From Rossellomorea marisflavi (lineage in GTDB: Bacteria; Bacillota; Bacilli; Bacillales; Bacillaceae_B): 64,000 bases of DNA. The notes below the pieces were generated by a model that saw only the letters and a list, made by a program, of their open reading frames with translations, was not told the origin of the DNA and did not search any database. The position numbers and the translations under genes were made by a program. The stretch is from positions 33,580 through 97,579 of the forward strand of contig NZ_LGUE01000003.1 of assembly GCF_001274775.1 (NCBI RefSeq), written 5' to 3'. Shown here piece after piece: positions 1-8,801 of this stretch (within the stretch, counting starts at the first letter, position 1; each line of letters opens with the position of its first letter).

Positions 1-57
1 TTATCGTAGGGATTCGGGTTTTACTATGACTAAAACATGTTTGTCTCAGCCTCTTCT
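1..57. repeat. End of a MITE-like repeat (truncated by window edge)
   Basis: The first 57 bases match the right end of the 302-bp repeat at 8802-9103 almost base for base, apart from a 5-base deletion near position 10. The shared part includes the terminal segment whose reverse complement starts AGAGGCTGAGACAAA. The element therefore exists in at least two copies, and here it lies directly downstream of the membrane-protein gene that ends at 57. Only its end is visible. Confidence 0.8.
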
Positions 58-536
58 TATGAATGGTTCAAAATCGAGCGGGAGTGCCCCGACCTGAAAC
101 TCCTGAAAGCAAGAAGCAGGGCAGCTGCACCCAGTAGAAGAAGCACAATACTGAAATAACTGCTTCCTTCTGTGACGCCGCTGATCAAATAGAGGCCACC
201 GATGATGGAGGCAACACCTACAATCCCGTTACCGATCATATGGGCGCGGACCTTCAAGAAGCGGTCGATGACCCATAATGCAATGACAGCTGCGCAAATG
301 GTCGTCACGATCGGGAAAAACGGGCGGAATTTCGCTGCATAGATGAAGAAATCCATCTGATTGATATCTCCCGTTTTTGTCACTTCCCCTGTACTCGCCG
401 AAACCTTCGCCGAATTCTTCCACTCGAACTGATCCTCAAGCAACGCACTTCCCTCATACATGGAAAAATAGAACGCGAATGGAAGGATGGTAAGGGAGAC
501 CAGGAATATCAAGGTCTTCACATTCCTTTTATTCAA
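57..536 (-). CDS. Small four-helix membrane protein, DUF4306/YjdJ-like
   Basis: A roughly 159-residue hydrophobic protein. One membrane helix lies near the N-terminus (about residues 8-25), followed by a charged extracytoplasmic loop of about 45 residues and three more helices (about 70-90, 100-119, 125-144). It ends in a short basic tail. It resembles the uncharacterised Bacillus DUF4306 (YjdJ) type by size and layout; this assignment is from memory and tentative. No function is known. The frame is open to a GTG at 545, but the AAAAAGGT Shine-Dalgarno touches that GTG, so the TTG at 536 (spacing 9) is the better start. The gene follows a long structured leader (556-708), so its expression may be controlled at RNA level. 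Confidence 0.6.
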   Translation of the reverse strand: MNKRNVKTLIFLVSLTILPFAFYFSMYEGSALLEDQFEWKNSAKVSASTGEVTKTGDINQMDFFIYAAKFRPFFPIVTTICAAVIALWVIDRFLKVRAHMIGNGIVGVASIIGGLYLISGVTEGSSYFSIVLLLLGAAALLLAFRSFRSGHSRSILNHS

Positions 537-555
537 TTCAATCACACCTTTTTCA

Positions 556-708
556 ATGCTTCATCAGACATGAGGTGTTGCTCCGGGAGGCTCCTGCCTG
601 CCCGTAAGCTGGGACCATTCTACTTTAGACACTTGATGTGCCCACCATCAACGCTTGTCCCTTCAATGTTAAGAAAACCCCATAAGAATCACTGGGCAGA
701 TGAAGCAT
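556..708 (-). ncRNA. Candidate structured 5' leader RNA (possible riboswitch)
   Basis: Read on the minus strand, this 153-nt segment is closed by a perfect 10-bp helix (699-708 with 556-565). Inside are a GGGAC/GTCCC helix capped by a TTGATG/CATCAA hairpin, a possible TGCCC/GGGCA helix and a GC-rich GGGCAGGC/GCCTCCC stem-loop. A promoter lies just upstream (723-731) and the ribosome binding site of the membrane-protein gene just downstream. This is the architecture of a riboswitch or cis-acting RNA, but I do not recognise the family. No ORF in it looks coding. Confidence 0.45.
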
Positions 709-722
709 CCTGATTTGCCCAT

Positions 723-731
723 ATTATACCA
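723..731 (-). promoter_or_regulatory. Extended -10 promoter for the structured leader
   Basis: The minus strand reads TGGTATAAT, an extended -10 motif. The -35 region is weak, as is common for extended -10 promoters. Transcription would start near 716, just before the 153-nt structured leader. Confidence 0.5.
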
Positions 732-796
732 TCTTCACCCAGTTGGATTGAAGTTACATTTTGTTAACATCTGCTAAGAGGAAAAGAGACACAACA

Positions 797-824
797 AAAG
801 CCGGTTTCCATCGAAACCGGCTTT
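797..824 (-). terminator. Intrinsic terminator of the GbsR-type regulator gene
   Basis: AAAGCCGGTTTC and GAAACCGGCTTT form a perfect 12-bp stem with a 4-base loop, followed on the minus strand by TTGTTGT. It overlaps the stop codon of the regulator gene. Confidence 0.75.
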
Positions 825-1357
825 CATTCTTCTTTATGTTCGGTGAGGTCGAAAATTTTTCTTGATTCAAAAAGGTCGATAACCTGATTCAACCAATTGT
901 AGTATTCAATGGCGTAGGTGATCCTCTCGAGGTGATCCTTTGCCCTCTGAGCGGTTTCTTCGTCATCTGTGTCTGCTATGGCAGTTTCCAGGTCCCGCAT
1001 GGATTTGACGGAAGCGTCGAGGTTCATCTGGGTTCCCTTCCTCCATTGAGTGGTAAAACGATCGATGAAATTTTGATACCAGTCATTCTTCACCTGGTAC
1101 AGATCCTTCCGCTCTCCCTTTCGCCATACTTTTTCAACCATATTCAATTCCAACAACGTCCTGACACCGGTGGACATGCTGGTTTTACTCATTTCCAGCT
1201 CTTCCTTCAGCTCATCCAGGGTCATTGGTCTATTTTCAAAATAGAGGGTCCCGTAAATGCGTCCTATGGAAGGGGAAACCCCGTATAAATGCATGTTTCT
1301 CGCCACGGATTCAATCACTCTCTCCCGTGCCTGGGCGACTAAACCTTCATTATGCAT
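824..1357 (-). CDS. GbsR/OpuAR-type MarR-family repressor
   Basis: A 177-residue protein with an N-terminal winged helix-turn-helix (about residues 20-85, containing the segment EELEMSKTSMSTGVRTLLEL) and a C-terminal helical dimerisation region. This matches the GbsR subfamily of MarR regulators that control osmoprotectant uptake and choline oxidation in Bacillus. It is transcribed divergently from opuAA-AB-AC, and a 20-bp inverted repeat lies between them, so it most likely represses opuA. A GbsR-type repressor named OpuAR has been described next to opuA in Bacillus infantis, and this gene has the same position. The effector is unknown here; GbsR-type proteins usually sense choline or betaine-type ligands. 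The start is the ATG at 1357. Confidence 0.85.
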   Translation of the reverse strand: MHNEGLVAQARERVIESVARNMHLYGVSPSIGRIYGTLYFENRPMTLDELKEELEMSKTSMSTGVRTLLELNMVEKVWRKGERKDLYQVKNDWYQNFIDRFTTQWRKGTQMNLDASVKSMRDLETAIADTDDEETAQRAKDHLERITYAIEYYNWLNQVIDLFESRKIFDLTEHKEE

Positions 1358-1515
1358 AATACACCACCATTCTAATCACAATAAAAAGAGATGGAATACA
1401 CCCCTTACTATTCATCTTGATTTATTTTAAGGTTTGGATTCTTCAAAGTAAAGGGAACATAAAGAGAGGATATGGGAGGATATCCAAAGAAATCTAAGAA
1501 TAAGATGATTTCGAA

Positions 1516-1535
1516 CGTACAGTTTTAACTGTACG
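1516..1535. promoter_or_regulatory. Inverted-repeat operator upstream of opuA
   Basis: CGTACAGTT-TT-AACTGTACG has perfect 9-bp arms around a 2-base spacer. It lies in the 315-bp gap between the GbsR-type repressor gene and opuAA, upstream of the likely opuA promoter. It is the obvious binding site for the divergent repressor. The rest of the gap holds no gene. Confidence 0.65.
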
Positions 1536-1569
1536 GACTATATACGTTGAATATGAAGGTTTATCCCAT

Positions 1570-1599
1570 TTGTTACCTGCGACAAAAGTCCTTTATACT
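1570..1599 (+). promoter_or_regulatory. opuAA: Putative sigma-A promoter of opuA
   Basis: TTGTTA at 1570-1575 and TATACT at 1594-1599 are separated by 18 bp. They lie about 75 bp upstream of the opuAA start and 35 bp downstream of the operator-like inverted repeat. Confidence 0.45.
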
Positions 1600-1672
1600 T
1601 TTAAGGTATGCTAGAAAAATCGCTCGGATTCGACAAAATTTGACGTTTTTAAACAAAGTTAGAGGTGGATTT

Positions 1673-2935
1673 ATGGCTGAGAAGAAAATTAGCGTTCAAA
1701 ACGTTACTAAAGTCTTTGGTAAATCGCCCCAACAGGGAGTCAAACTCCTGAACGAGGGCAAGACCAAACGGGAAATACTTGAAAAGACCGGCATGACCGT
1801 CGGTGTCAACAAAGCAAGCTTCGATGTATATGCAGGTGAAATCTTCGTGATCATGGGGCTTTCAGGAAGTGGTAAATCAACATTGGTAAGGATGCTCAAT
1901 CGCCTGATTGACCCGACCGATGGAGAAGTCCTCATTGATGGCAAGAACATCGTTAAGCTCAAACCCAACGAGCTTAGGGAAGTAAGAAGGAAGAAACTGA
2001 GCATGGTATTCCAACGCTTCGCACTATTCCCTCACCGAACTGTTCTCGATAATACTGAATATGGACTTGAAGTCCAAGGTATAGAAAAATCCAAACGTAA
2101 GCAAAAGGCAATCGAATCCCTTGAGCTTGTTGGGCTCAAAGGATACGAAAACAGCTACCCGAGCGAACTCAGCGGTGGTATGCAGCAGCGTGTCGGTCTG
2201 GCGCGTGCCCTTGCAAACGACCCTGATATCCTTCTCATGGATGAAGCATTCAGCGCATTGGATCCGTTGATCCGTAAAGACATGCAGAATGAACTTCTCG
2301 AGCTTCAAGAGAAAATGGAGAAGACCATCGTCTTCATCACCCATGACCTTGATGAAGCCCTTCGAATCGGCGACCGCATCGCCCTTATGAAAGATGGGAA
2401 CATCGTACAGGTGGGTACACCGGAAGAGATCATGACAAACCCTGCGAACGATTACGTTGAGCGTTTCGTAGAGGACGTTGACTTGTCTAAAGTGCTCACT
2501 GCTGAGCATGTCATGAAAAGACCTGAAATGGTGCGCATCGACCGTGGTCCGCGTGTAGCCGTGAAAGTCATGAAAGACGAGGGGATCTCCCACTTGTTCG
2601 TCGTGGACAGCAAGCAGCAGCTTCTTGGTGCCGTCACCATCGAAGCGGCTTCGGCAGCGGTGAAAAATCAACAAACGCTTCAAGATATCCTGATCACGGA
2701 TATCGAGTCACTTAAACCTGAGACACTGCTTGTCGATATGTTCGAACAAGTCGCAACGGCAAGTCTTCCACTTCCGGTCGTGACCGAAGAAGGCAGATTG
2801 CGTGGAGTCATTGTAAGGGGTGCCGTATTAGGCGCACTTGCCGGCCTCGAATCAGACATGAATCTTACAACCGAAACAAATGAACACTCAGATACAAATG
2901 TAGATGCTGAGGGAATTGAGGTGAATAACATATGA
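1673..2935 (+). CDS. opuAA: Glycine betaine ABC transporter ATP-binding protein OpuAA
   Basis: The ATPase that energises glycine betaine (proline betaine) import by the OpuA system under high osmolarity. In the 420-residue protein the Walker A motif GLSGSGKST lies near residue 62, the signature LSGGMQQR and Walker B (ILLMDE) follow, and two CBS modules fill about residues 275-400. CBS domains are typical of osmosensing OpuA/ProV ATPases. The frame is open upstream to 1547, but the ATG at 1673 follows AGAGGTGG and begins MAEKKISVQ, the usual start in the family. Its stop overlaps the opuAB start (ATGA), which indicates translational coupling. Confidence 0.95.
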   Translation: MAEKKISVQNVTKVFGKSPQQGVKLLNEGKTKREILEKTGMTVGVNKASFDVYAGEIFVIMGLSGSGKSTLVRMLNRLIDPTDGEVLIDGKNIVKLKPNELREVRRKKLSMVFQRFALFPHRTVLDNTEYGLEVQGIEKSKRKQKAIESLELVGLKGYENSYPSELSGGMQQRVGLARALANDPDILLMDEAFSALDPLIRKDMQNELLELQEKMEKTIVFITHDLDEALRIGDRIALMKDGNIVQVGTPEEIMTNPANDYVERFVEDVDLSKVLTAEHVMKRPEMVRIDRGPRVAVKVMKDEGISHLFVVDSKQQLLGAVTIEAASAAVKNQQTLQDILITDIESLKPETLLVDMFEQVATASLPLPVVTEEGRLRGVIVRGAVLGALAGLESDMNLTTETNEHSDTNVDAEGIEVNNI

Positions 2936-3765
2936 CATTCCTACCGAAACTTCCGTTAGCAAGCTGGGTGGATAGCTTCGTCAACTGGATCAAAGACATC
3001 TTCGGACCGCTCTTTGACTTCCTGACTGATGCCATCGGATCTGTTGTTGATTTCTTCGTCATGGTTCTTGAATCCATTCCTACGCTTCTGTTGATTTTGA
3101 TATTTGTTGCCATCGCCTGGTGGGTGAGCCGCTGGACCATCGCCTTATTTACGGCAGTCGGACTGTTGCTCATTGACAATCTTGGTTACTGGGATGGAAC
3201 GATCGATACGCTCGCCCTCGTCTTAGCATCCGTTATCATATCTATCATAATAGGTATACCAATCGGGATCTGGATTTCACAAAGTGACCGCGCGATGAAA
3301 ATCATCACGCCGATCCTTGACTTTATGCAGACGATGCCTGCCTTCGTCTATCTGATTCCTGCGATCATTTTCTTTGGAATCGGAGTTGTACCGGGTATCA
3401 TTGCATCCGTCATCTTCTCCATGCCTCCGACGATCCGTCTGACAAATCTCGGGATCCGTCAGGTACCGGAAGATCTTGTGGAAGCATCGAACGCCTTCGG
3501 TTCGACACCTGGTCAGAAGCTGTTCAAAGTACAGCTGCCGCTGGCTACAAGCACCATCATGGCCGGTATCAACCAAAGCATCATGCTCGCCCTTTCCATG
3601 GTCGTCATCGCTTCACTTGTCGGGGCACCTGGACTAGGCGCAGATGTATATCGTGCCGTTACCCAATTGAAAGTCGGTGTTGGTTTTGAAGCTGGTCTGG
3701 CTATCGTCATCTTGGCGATTGTGCTCGATCGGATTTCTCAAAATATAGGTTCATCTAAAAACTAA
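2932..3765 (+). CDS. opuAB: Glycine betaine ABC transporter permease OpuAB
   Basis: A 277-residue integral membrane permease of the ProW/OpuAB type. After an amphipathic N-terminal stretch it has about seven or eight hydrophobic helices. The EAA-type loop that contacts the ATPase is visible at about residues 185-205 (DLVEASNAFGSTPGQKLFKV). It forms the membrane channel for OpuAA and OpuAC. It starts inside the opuAA stop codon (4-base overlap) and is followed 14 bases downstream by opuAC. Confidence 0.95.
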   Translation: MTFLPKLPLASWVDSFVNWIKDIFGPLFDFLTDAIGSVVDFFVMVLESIPTLLLILIFVAIAWWVSRWTIALFTAVGLLLIDNLGYWDGTIDTLALVLASVIISIIIGIPIGIWISQSDRAMKIITPILDFMQTMPAFVYLIPAIIFFGIGVVPGIIASVIFSMPPTIRLTNLGIRQVPEDLVEASNAFGSTPGQKLFKVQLPLATSTIMAGINQSIMLALSMVVIASLVGAPGLGADVYRAVTQLKVGVGFEAGLAIVILAIVLDRISQNIGSSKN

Positions 3766-3779
3766 AAGGGGGAAACACA

Positions 3780-4661
3780 ATGAAAAAACTACGTATTGCT
3801 GGTTTGGCTTCCATCCTCGCTCTATCTGTAGGATTGGCCGCTTGTGGAAATGATTCAAAAGAGGGTAAGACCATCGGTGATGAAGTGGATTACAAAATCA
3901 CTGGAATCGAGCCTGGAGCCGGTATCATGACGGCAACGAACAAAGCCCTGGAAGAGTACGATAATCTTAAAGACTACAAATTGGTCGAGTCTTCTTCAGC
4001 TGCAATGGCTGCAGAGCTTGATAAAGCCATCAAAAATGAAGATCCGATCATCGTGACTGGTTGGACACCGCACTGGATGTTCGCCAAGTATGACCTGAAA
4101 TATTTGGAAGACCCTAAAGGTGTTTACGGTGACGCTGAAAAGATCGAAACCTTTGCACGTAAAGGATTGAAAGAAGATCAACCGAGCGCCTACACAGTGC
4201 TTGATCAGTTCAGCTGGACGAATGATGACATCGGTGAAGTCATGGTCGATATCCAAGAAGGTACCGATCCTGCCGAAGCTGCTGATAAATGGGTAAAAGA
4301 CAACAAAGATAAAGTCGATGAATGGACAAAAGGTGCTGACAAAGTAAGCGGCGAAGACATCACGCTTTCTTATGTAGCATGGGATTCTGAAATCGCCAGC
4401 ACGAATGTTGTGGCAAAAGCACTTGAAAGCATCGGGTACAAAGTGAAGCTTGTTCAGCTGGATGCAGGTCCAATGTTCACAGCGGTAGCTGAAGGTAATG
4501 CAGATGCAACGGTTTCCGGATGGTTGCCACTGACTCATAAAGATTACCTTGATAAATATGGTGACAAGATGGACCGTCTTGGACCAAACCTTGAAGGTGC
4601 AAAAACAGGTCTTGTCGTTCCTTCTTATGTGGAAGCCGACTCAATCGAAGATCTTAAATAA
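3780..4661 (+). CDS. opuAC: Glycine betaine-binding lipoprotein OpuAC
   Basis: A 293-residue extracytoplasmic binding protein. It begins with a lipoprotein signal peptide ending in the lipobox LAAC (Cys about residue 22). The mature part is a single OpuAC-type periplasmic binding fold (glycine betaine transporter domain) with several Trp residues (for example WTPHWMF, SGWLPLTH), as expected for an aromatic cage that binds quaternary ammonium groups. It is the last gene of the opuA operon and is followed by a strong terminator. Confidence 0.95.
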   Translation: MKKLRIAGLASILALSVGLAACGNDSKEGKTIGDEVDYKITGIEPGAGIMTATNKALEEYDNLKDYKLVESSSAAMAAELDKAIKNEDPIIVTGWTPHWMFAKYDLKYLEDPKGVYGDAEKIETFARKGLKEDQPSAYTVLDQFSWTNDDIGEVMVDIQEGTDPAEAADKWVKDNKDKVDEWTKGADKVSGEDITLSYVAWDSEIASTNVVAKALESIGYKVKLVQLDAGPMFTAVAEGNADATVSGWLPLTHKDYLDKYGDKMDRLGPNLEGAKTGLVVPSYVEADSIEDLK

Positions 4662-4672
4662 TGAATGAAATG

Positions 4673-4714
4673 AAAGAGGATGCCTCCTGATAACGGAGGC
4701 ATCCTCTTTTTTTC
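4673..4714. terminator. Terminator after opuAC, probably bidirectional
   Basis: The stem AAAGAGGATGCCTCC / GGAGGCATCCTCTTT with a 7-base loop is followed by a T-run on the plus strand, and the A-rich left flank could serve the convergent GNAT gene. Confidence 0.85.
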
Positions 4715-5170
4715 TTAAAGTTCCAGTGTCATGAACCTGCTGTTGGGATCGTCGGTATACGCCCCGAATGGCGGACAGTAATGGAAGCCTGCGCGCTCGT
4801 ACAGGAGCTGCGCAGGACGGAAGGCATCCATGGAGCCTGTCTCAAGACTGAGCCTGAGATATCCCCGATTCTTTGCTTCCTGTATGATGTGGGAGAGAAG
4901 GGCGCCCGCCACTCCTTTCCGGAGGTGGCCTGGGTCGGTCTTCATGGATTTGATCTCACCGTGGGTGGGATCGAGTTCTTTCAACGCCCCGCACCCGGCC
5001 AGGGATTCCTCGATCCAGGCACTCCAAACGGTAACATCCTCTCCCCTGAGCTTATCGATTCCCAAAGCATGGACGCTTTCCGGAGGGGACGTTTCATTCA
5101 TGCTCACAAGATGGCTTGCGATCAAGTGCTGAATGGCTGCTCCCGATAGATCGTCTATTATGATCTTCAT
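4715..5170 (-). CDS. GNAT-family N-acetyltransferase
   Basis: A 151-residue protein with the GNAT fold. The acetyl-CoA binding motif appears as MKTDPGHLRKGVAGALLSHI (about residues 75-95), and the C-terminal part has the usual YERAGF segment. The substrate cannot be read from sequence. The preferred start is the ATG at 5170 behind GGAGGAAG rather than the upstream in-frame ATG at 5188. Its start overlaps the stop of the upstream HEAT-like gene by 4 bases (ATGA), so the two are translationally coupled. Confidence 0.85.
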   Translation of the reverse strand: MKIIIDDLSGAAIQHLIASHLVSMNETSPPESVHALGIDKLRGEDVTVWSAWIEESLAGCGALKELDPTHGEIKSMKTDPGHLRKGVAGALLSHIIQEAKNRGYLRLSLETGSMDAFRPAQLLYERAGFHYCPPFGAYTDDPNSRFMTLEL

Positions 5171-5724
5171 GTCATCTTCCTCCTCCAAATGCTCCAGTAT
5201 TTCTTCCTATTCTTTTCATCTGGAATTGATTCAATCCATTCTTCTACCATAAGAGAACGTGTATCATCGTTACGATAGAATGAAAGGCTTTTGACACTTT
5301 GGATGAGATCTGCTCTGACCAGTGTGAAGTTTTTCTCGCCTTCACAATTTTTAAAGCGTTCCTCCATATGAGACCAAACCAATTCAAACTGCTTATCTCC
5401 TGCCAAACCAATCCGCCAGATTTCTTGAAGAGCGTGACGTGCAGTGACGAATTTTTCATCGTAGGTGACAGCCCATATACCGGAGAAATCACGGATGATC
5501 CTTTTCTCGGGATCGCTTATGGAAAGTCTCGCTAAAAATTGTGCTGCCCTCGAACGTGCATGAGGGTCGGGACTTGAAAGTTCATTCACAAGTTCATCCC
5601 ATACTTCATAAGCCCAATCGACAGGTTTTTTTTTGATGTCCATTATCGATTGATAAGCTTCATATTGGATCTGTTTGGATGGACATGAAAGATTCTGAAA
5701 ATGATTTTGTACAGATTGTTTCAT
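5167..5724 (-). CDS. HEAT-repeat-like protein of unknown function
   Basis: A roughly 185-residue soluble, helix-rich protein. The segment PDPHARSRAAQFLARLSI, followed by ARHALQEIWRIG, resembles a pair of HEAT-type helical repeats, as found in scaffold or DNA-alkylation-repair-like proteins. No catalytic motif is evident. The start at 5724 is chosen because it follows GGGGAGAA; an in-frame ATG also lies at 5754. It is the first gene of a two-gene unit with the GNAT protein, which may modify a shared partner, but that is speculation. Confidence 0.6.
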   Translation of the reverse strand: MKQSVQNHFQNLSCPSKQIQYEAYQSIMDIKKKPVDWAYEVWDELVNELSSPDPHARSRAAQFLARLSISDPEKRIIRDFSGIWAVTYDEKFVTARHALQEIWRIGLAGDKQFELVWSHMEERFKNCEGEKNFTLVRADLIQSVKSLSFYRNDDTRSLMVEEWIESIPDEKNRKKYWSIWRRKMT

Positions 5725-5910
5725 GTGAAACGTTCTCCCCTGTTCAGACTTCATAGTTCAAGACTATTATCCATGATCAGGAACGTATGAACAAGCGAGT
5801 GTTTCCAATGTAAAACTTTAATTGAATATAATGTAATTTATAATCCAAAAGAATTAGTTTTGTTGGATTAAATAGTTCCTAATACCTATTACCAACTGTT
5901 TTTTATCATT

Positions 5911-5936
5911 CAAACTCCTTAGGGAACTCCCGATAG
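5911..5936 (+). promoter_or_regulatory. Sigma-D (motility) type promoter
   Basis: CAAA at 5911-5914, a 14-bp spacer and CCCGATAG at 5929-5936 fit the sigma-D consensus TAAA-N14/16-GCCGATAT closely. It lies 31 bp upstream of the ATP-grasp gene that leads the chemoreceptor operon. Sigma-D transcribes flagellar and chemotaxis genes in Bacillus. Confidence 0.6.
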
Positions 5937-5966
5937 ATATAGGGTAGAATCCACGGAGGTGTAAAT

Positions 5967-7091
5967 TTGTTTATTATAAAAAAAGAAAATGTATCCCCCA
6001 TGTTAATGGAAACGGCCCAGCGCCTTCATATACCCGTTATTGATGAAGAGTACGAAGGGCCATTGGTACTGGACGAGCATTCAAGAGTACTCACGAATTC
6101 CGAGGCATGCCTTCAGCGTCTGAATGAATGGGCGCCTCAGCATCCTTTCACCCGGATCTCCCAGATGGTCAAACAGAAGGCAACGTTCAGAGCGATGCTG
6201 TCCGATCTATTCCCGGACTACTATTACCAACTGGTATCCCTGCAAGAACTACGCTCCATGCCAAAAGAGATCCTGCCATTCCCCCTCGTCATCAAACCGA
6301 ATAAAGGCTATTCAAGTGTCGGGGTGAAGCTGGTTCAAGATCATTCCGAATGGGATCGGTCCGTTGCCGAGCTATATGGCGAGCTGACCCTCTCCAAGGG
6401 AGTCTACAGTGAGTCGGTCGTCGATCAGGACGAGATCATCATCGAGAAGTGGATTGATGGGGAGGAATATGCAGTCGACTGCTACTTCGATCATGAAGGC
6501 AAGCCGGTGATCCTGAATATCCTGAAGAGGATGTTTGCCTCTTCAACCGATACATCCGATCGTATGTACTATACGTCCACGTCCATCGTGGCAGAAGTCT
6601 TCCATGAAGTGGAGGAATTCCTTCACAAACTCAGCGGGATGCTTGAAGTCAGTCACTACCCCTTCCACTTGGAACTGCGCCGTAGTGAAGCCGGTATGAT
6701 GGCAATTGAGTTGAACCCGCTCCGCTTTGCTGGAGCCGGGACGACGGATATCAGTACCCATGCATACGGCATCAATGGTGCAGAGGCATATATGCTCAAT
6801 GAACGTCCGGACTGGTCGGAAATCTTAACGCGCTCCGACGATCGCCTCTATGGTTTCTGTTGCATTGAACTTCCTGTAGACATAGTGAAGCAGGACCTGC
6901 ACAGCTTTGATCATGAAGCATTGAAAGAACGATTCACGGATATCCTCGAGTACCGGAATGTCGAGTCATCTGATGACCAGATGCTGTCAGTGGTCTTTTT
7001 CAGGACGTCATCGATGGAAGAGGTACACGATCTTCTGCACATAGAATTGAACCCGTATATCACCGAGAAGAAAGTGGGGGTACCATCATGA
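5967..7091 (+). CDS. ATP-grasp carboxylate-amine ligase-like enzyme
   Basis: A 374-residue protein with an ATP-grasp fold. A Rossmann-like N-terminal part precedes the ATP-binding lysine region ([19 protein letters not shown], about residues 107-125), then the [16 protein letters not shown] segment, and the metal-binding ELNPLRFAG strand near residue 250. Such enzymes join a carboxylate to an amine or other nucleophile through an acyl phosphate; the substrates are unknown here. Translation starts at TTG 5967 behind a perfect GGAGGT. Its stop overlaps the start of the chemoreceptor gene, and a sigma-D-like promoter precedes it, so it is probably made together with the motility machinery. Confidence 0.8.
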   Translation: MFIIKKENVSPMLMETAQRLHIPVIDEEYEGPLVLDEHSRVLTNSEACLQRLNEWAPQHPFTRISQMVKQKATFRAMLSDLFPDYYYQLVSLQELRSMPKEILPFPLVIKPNKGYSSVGVKLVQDHSEWDRSVAELYGELTLSKGVYSESVVDQDEIIIEKWIDGEEYAVDCYFDHEGKPVILNILKRMFASSTDTSDRMYYTSTSIVAEVFHEVEEFLHKLSGMLEVSHYPFHLELRRSEAGMMAIELNPLRFAGAGTTDISTHAYGINGAEAYMLNERPDWSEILTRSDDRLYGFCCIELPVDIVKQDLHSFDHEALKERFTDILEYRNVESSDDQMLSVVFFRTSSMEEVHDLLHIELNPYITEKKVGVPS

Positions 7092-8785
7092 AATCATTCA
7101 ATCTGAATCCAAAGAAATCCCTGCAAGGCCAGATGTTCCTGAACTTCATGATTCCATTTGCGATCATCGGACTGGCGCTGTTCATTTTCGTCAAATCCAT
7201 TACCGGATACATTATCGATGAGCATGTGCTACCGGAATTCGATCAGATCCTTGAGATGAATGGAGAGAATCTATCCTCATTCACAGATGAAAAGGTCGTT
7301 AACCAGGTGATAGCAGGAGAGGGCGGTGAATCTCAGCTGACGACATTCCTTGATGAGTACGCCAAGGGGAAGGAAGGCCTCGAGTACGTATACGTCTTGA
7401 CCAAGCAGAACGGGAAAGACTATATCGTCGGGATGAATGGATCAACCGATGCCATGGTGGAGTCTCCGTTCACGGATGATCAGGCACGTGCGTTTGAGGA
7501 GAAGAAATCCGTCCTTACCTCTATTTATACGGATAAATGGGGAAGTCATAAATCCTACTTCGTTCCGGTCGATGGATCTGATGCCATCATCGGTGTCGAT
7601 ATGAGCACGCAGTTCATTGATGACCTCGTCAATACGATCAATCTCTTCCTCATCGGATTCGTTGTCATGGCCATCCTCATCGGCGGCGTCATTGCATACC
7701 TATTCGGACGTAATATGAACAAGCACATCCAGAAGCTTGTCCACTCCATGGACAAAATGGCCAGTGGAGATCTGACAGAAGAAATCACCACGACGAGAAA
7801 GGATGAGATCGGGACCCTTTCCCATAAGTTCGAGCATATGCGCGGGAATCTTATCCGGATGATCGAGAGTGTGAAGGCGAATGCAGACTCGATCGATGCG
7901 ACAAGCGTTGATCTCGTGACCGGCTTCAGCGAAATGACCGAGGCTTCGGAACAAATCGCCACGGGAACGATGGAGGAAGCGCGGGCAAGCGAGAGCCGCT
8001 CACAGCATATCGAGCGGATCTCAACCGGTACCACCTCCATGTCCGATGAAGTGAAGACTCTGACAGAACAGACGGGACGCATCGATCAGTTCACACAGAG
8101 CACGAGCCAACGGGCAAAAGAAGGGTCCGATCAGATTGTGAGGATCACCGATCAAATCACCCGGATCCAGAAGAACAGCCAGATCAGCCATGAACGATTG
8201 GTGACCCTGGAAAACAAAATCGTCGCCATCAACCGGGATATTGACCTGATCAAGGACATTTCAGATCAAACCAATCTCCTCTCCCTTAATGCTTCCATTG
8301 AAGCGGCCAGGGCGGGAGAAGCCGGAAAAGGGTTTGCCGTCGTGGCAGAAGAGGTTCAGAATCTGGCGCGCCTGACCGATTCCAATGTGAAAACCATCAA
8401 TCAGGCCATTCAAGAGATCAACCAGCAAACAGCGGAAATGATGGATGCCAACAAAGAAGTCAATTCCGATATCGAAGACGGAGTGAATCTTGTAGCCACA
8501 AGCGGGGAGCTGTTTGAAACCATCTTCCACGGTGTCCAGGGCCTCTCCGATGAAGTGAGGAAAATGGTATCGAGCATGGATACCGTGCAATCAAACACAA
8601 AAGATTCCATTGAATCCATCCATGAAATCGCCGCGATCTCAGAGGAAGGGGTGGCGACGCTTCAGGAAATCGCCTCATCTTCAGAACAGCAGAATACCAC
8701 GGTCCGAACCCTTCAATCGAAAAACAGTGAGCTGAAGGCCATGGCGGACTCATTGAAGGAAGAGGTTCAAAGGTTCAAACTGTAG
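7088..8785 (+). CDS. Methyl-accepting chemotaxis protein
   Basis: A 565-residue transmembrane chemoreceptor. TM1 lies at about residues 17-38, an extracellular sensor of about 145 residues (probably a single Cache-like domain) follows, TM2 is at about 185-208, HAMP at about 209-262, and a long coiled-coil signalling domain has the conserved tip [22 protein letters not shown] near residues 400-420. It signals to CheA/CheW. It is translationally coupled (ATGA) to the ATP-grasp gene, an unusual partner for a chemoreceptor. The ligand is unknown. Confidence 0.92.
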   Translation: MKSFNLNPKKSLQGQMFLNFMIPFAIIGLALFIFVKSITGYIIDEHVLPEFDQILEMNGENLSSFTDEKVVNQVIAGEGGESQLTTFLDEYAKGKEGLEYVYVLTKQNGKDYIVGMNGSTDAMVESPFTDDQARAFEEKKSVLTSIYTDKWGSHKSYFVPVDGSDAIIGVDMSTQFIDDLVNTINLFLIGFVVMAILIGGVIAYLFGRNMNKHIQKLVHSMDKMASGDLTEEITTTRKDEIGTLSHKFEHMRGNLIRMIESVKANADSIDATSVDLVTGFSEMTEASEQIATGTMEEARASESRSQHIERISTGTTSMSDEVKTLTEQTGRIDQFTQSTSQRAKEGSDQIVRITDQITRIQKNSQISHERLVTLENKIVAINRDIDLIKDISDQTNLLSLNASIEAARAGEAGKGFAVVAEEVQNLARLTDSNVKTINQAIQEINQQTAEMMDANKEVNSDIEDGVNLVATSGELFETIFHGVQGLSDEVRKMVSSMDTVQSNTKDSIESIHEIAAISEEGVATLQEIASSSEQQNTTVRTLQSKNSELKAMADSLKEEVQRFKL

Positions 8786-8801
8786 GAAAACAATAAAAAA
8801 T

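Noticed and set aside
1639-1644. TTGACG as -35 box of opuA
   Set aside because: It is only 22 bp from the ribosome binding site, leaving no room for a -10 and transcript start in front of it.
1547-1672. Extended start of opuAA at 1547
   Set aside because: The 42 extra residues are basic and unlike the family, overlap the promoter region and lack a ribosome binding site; the ATG at 1673 has AGAGGTGG.
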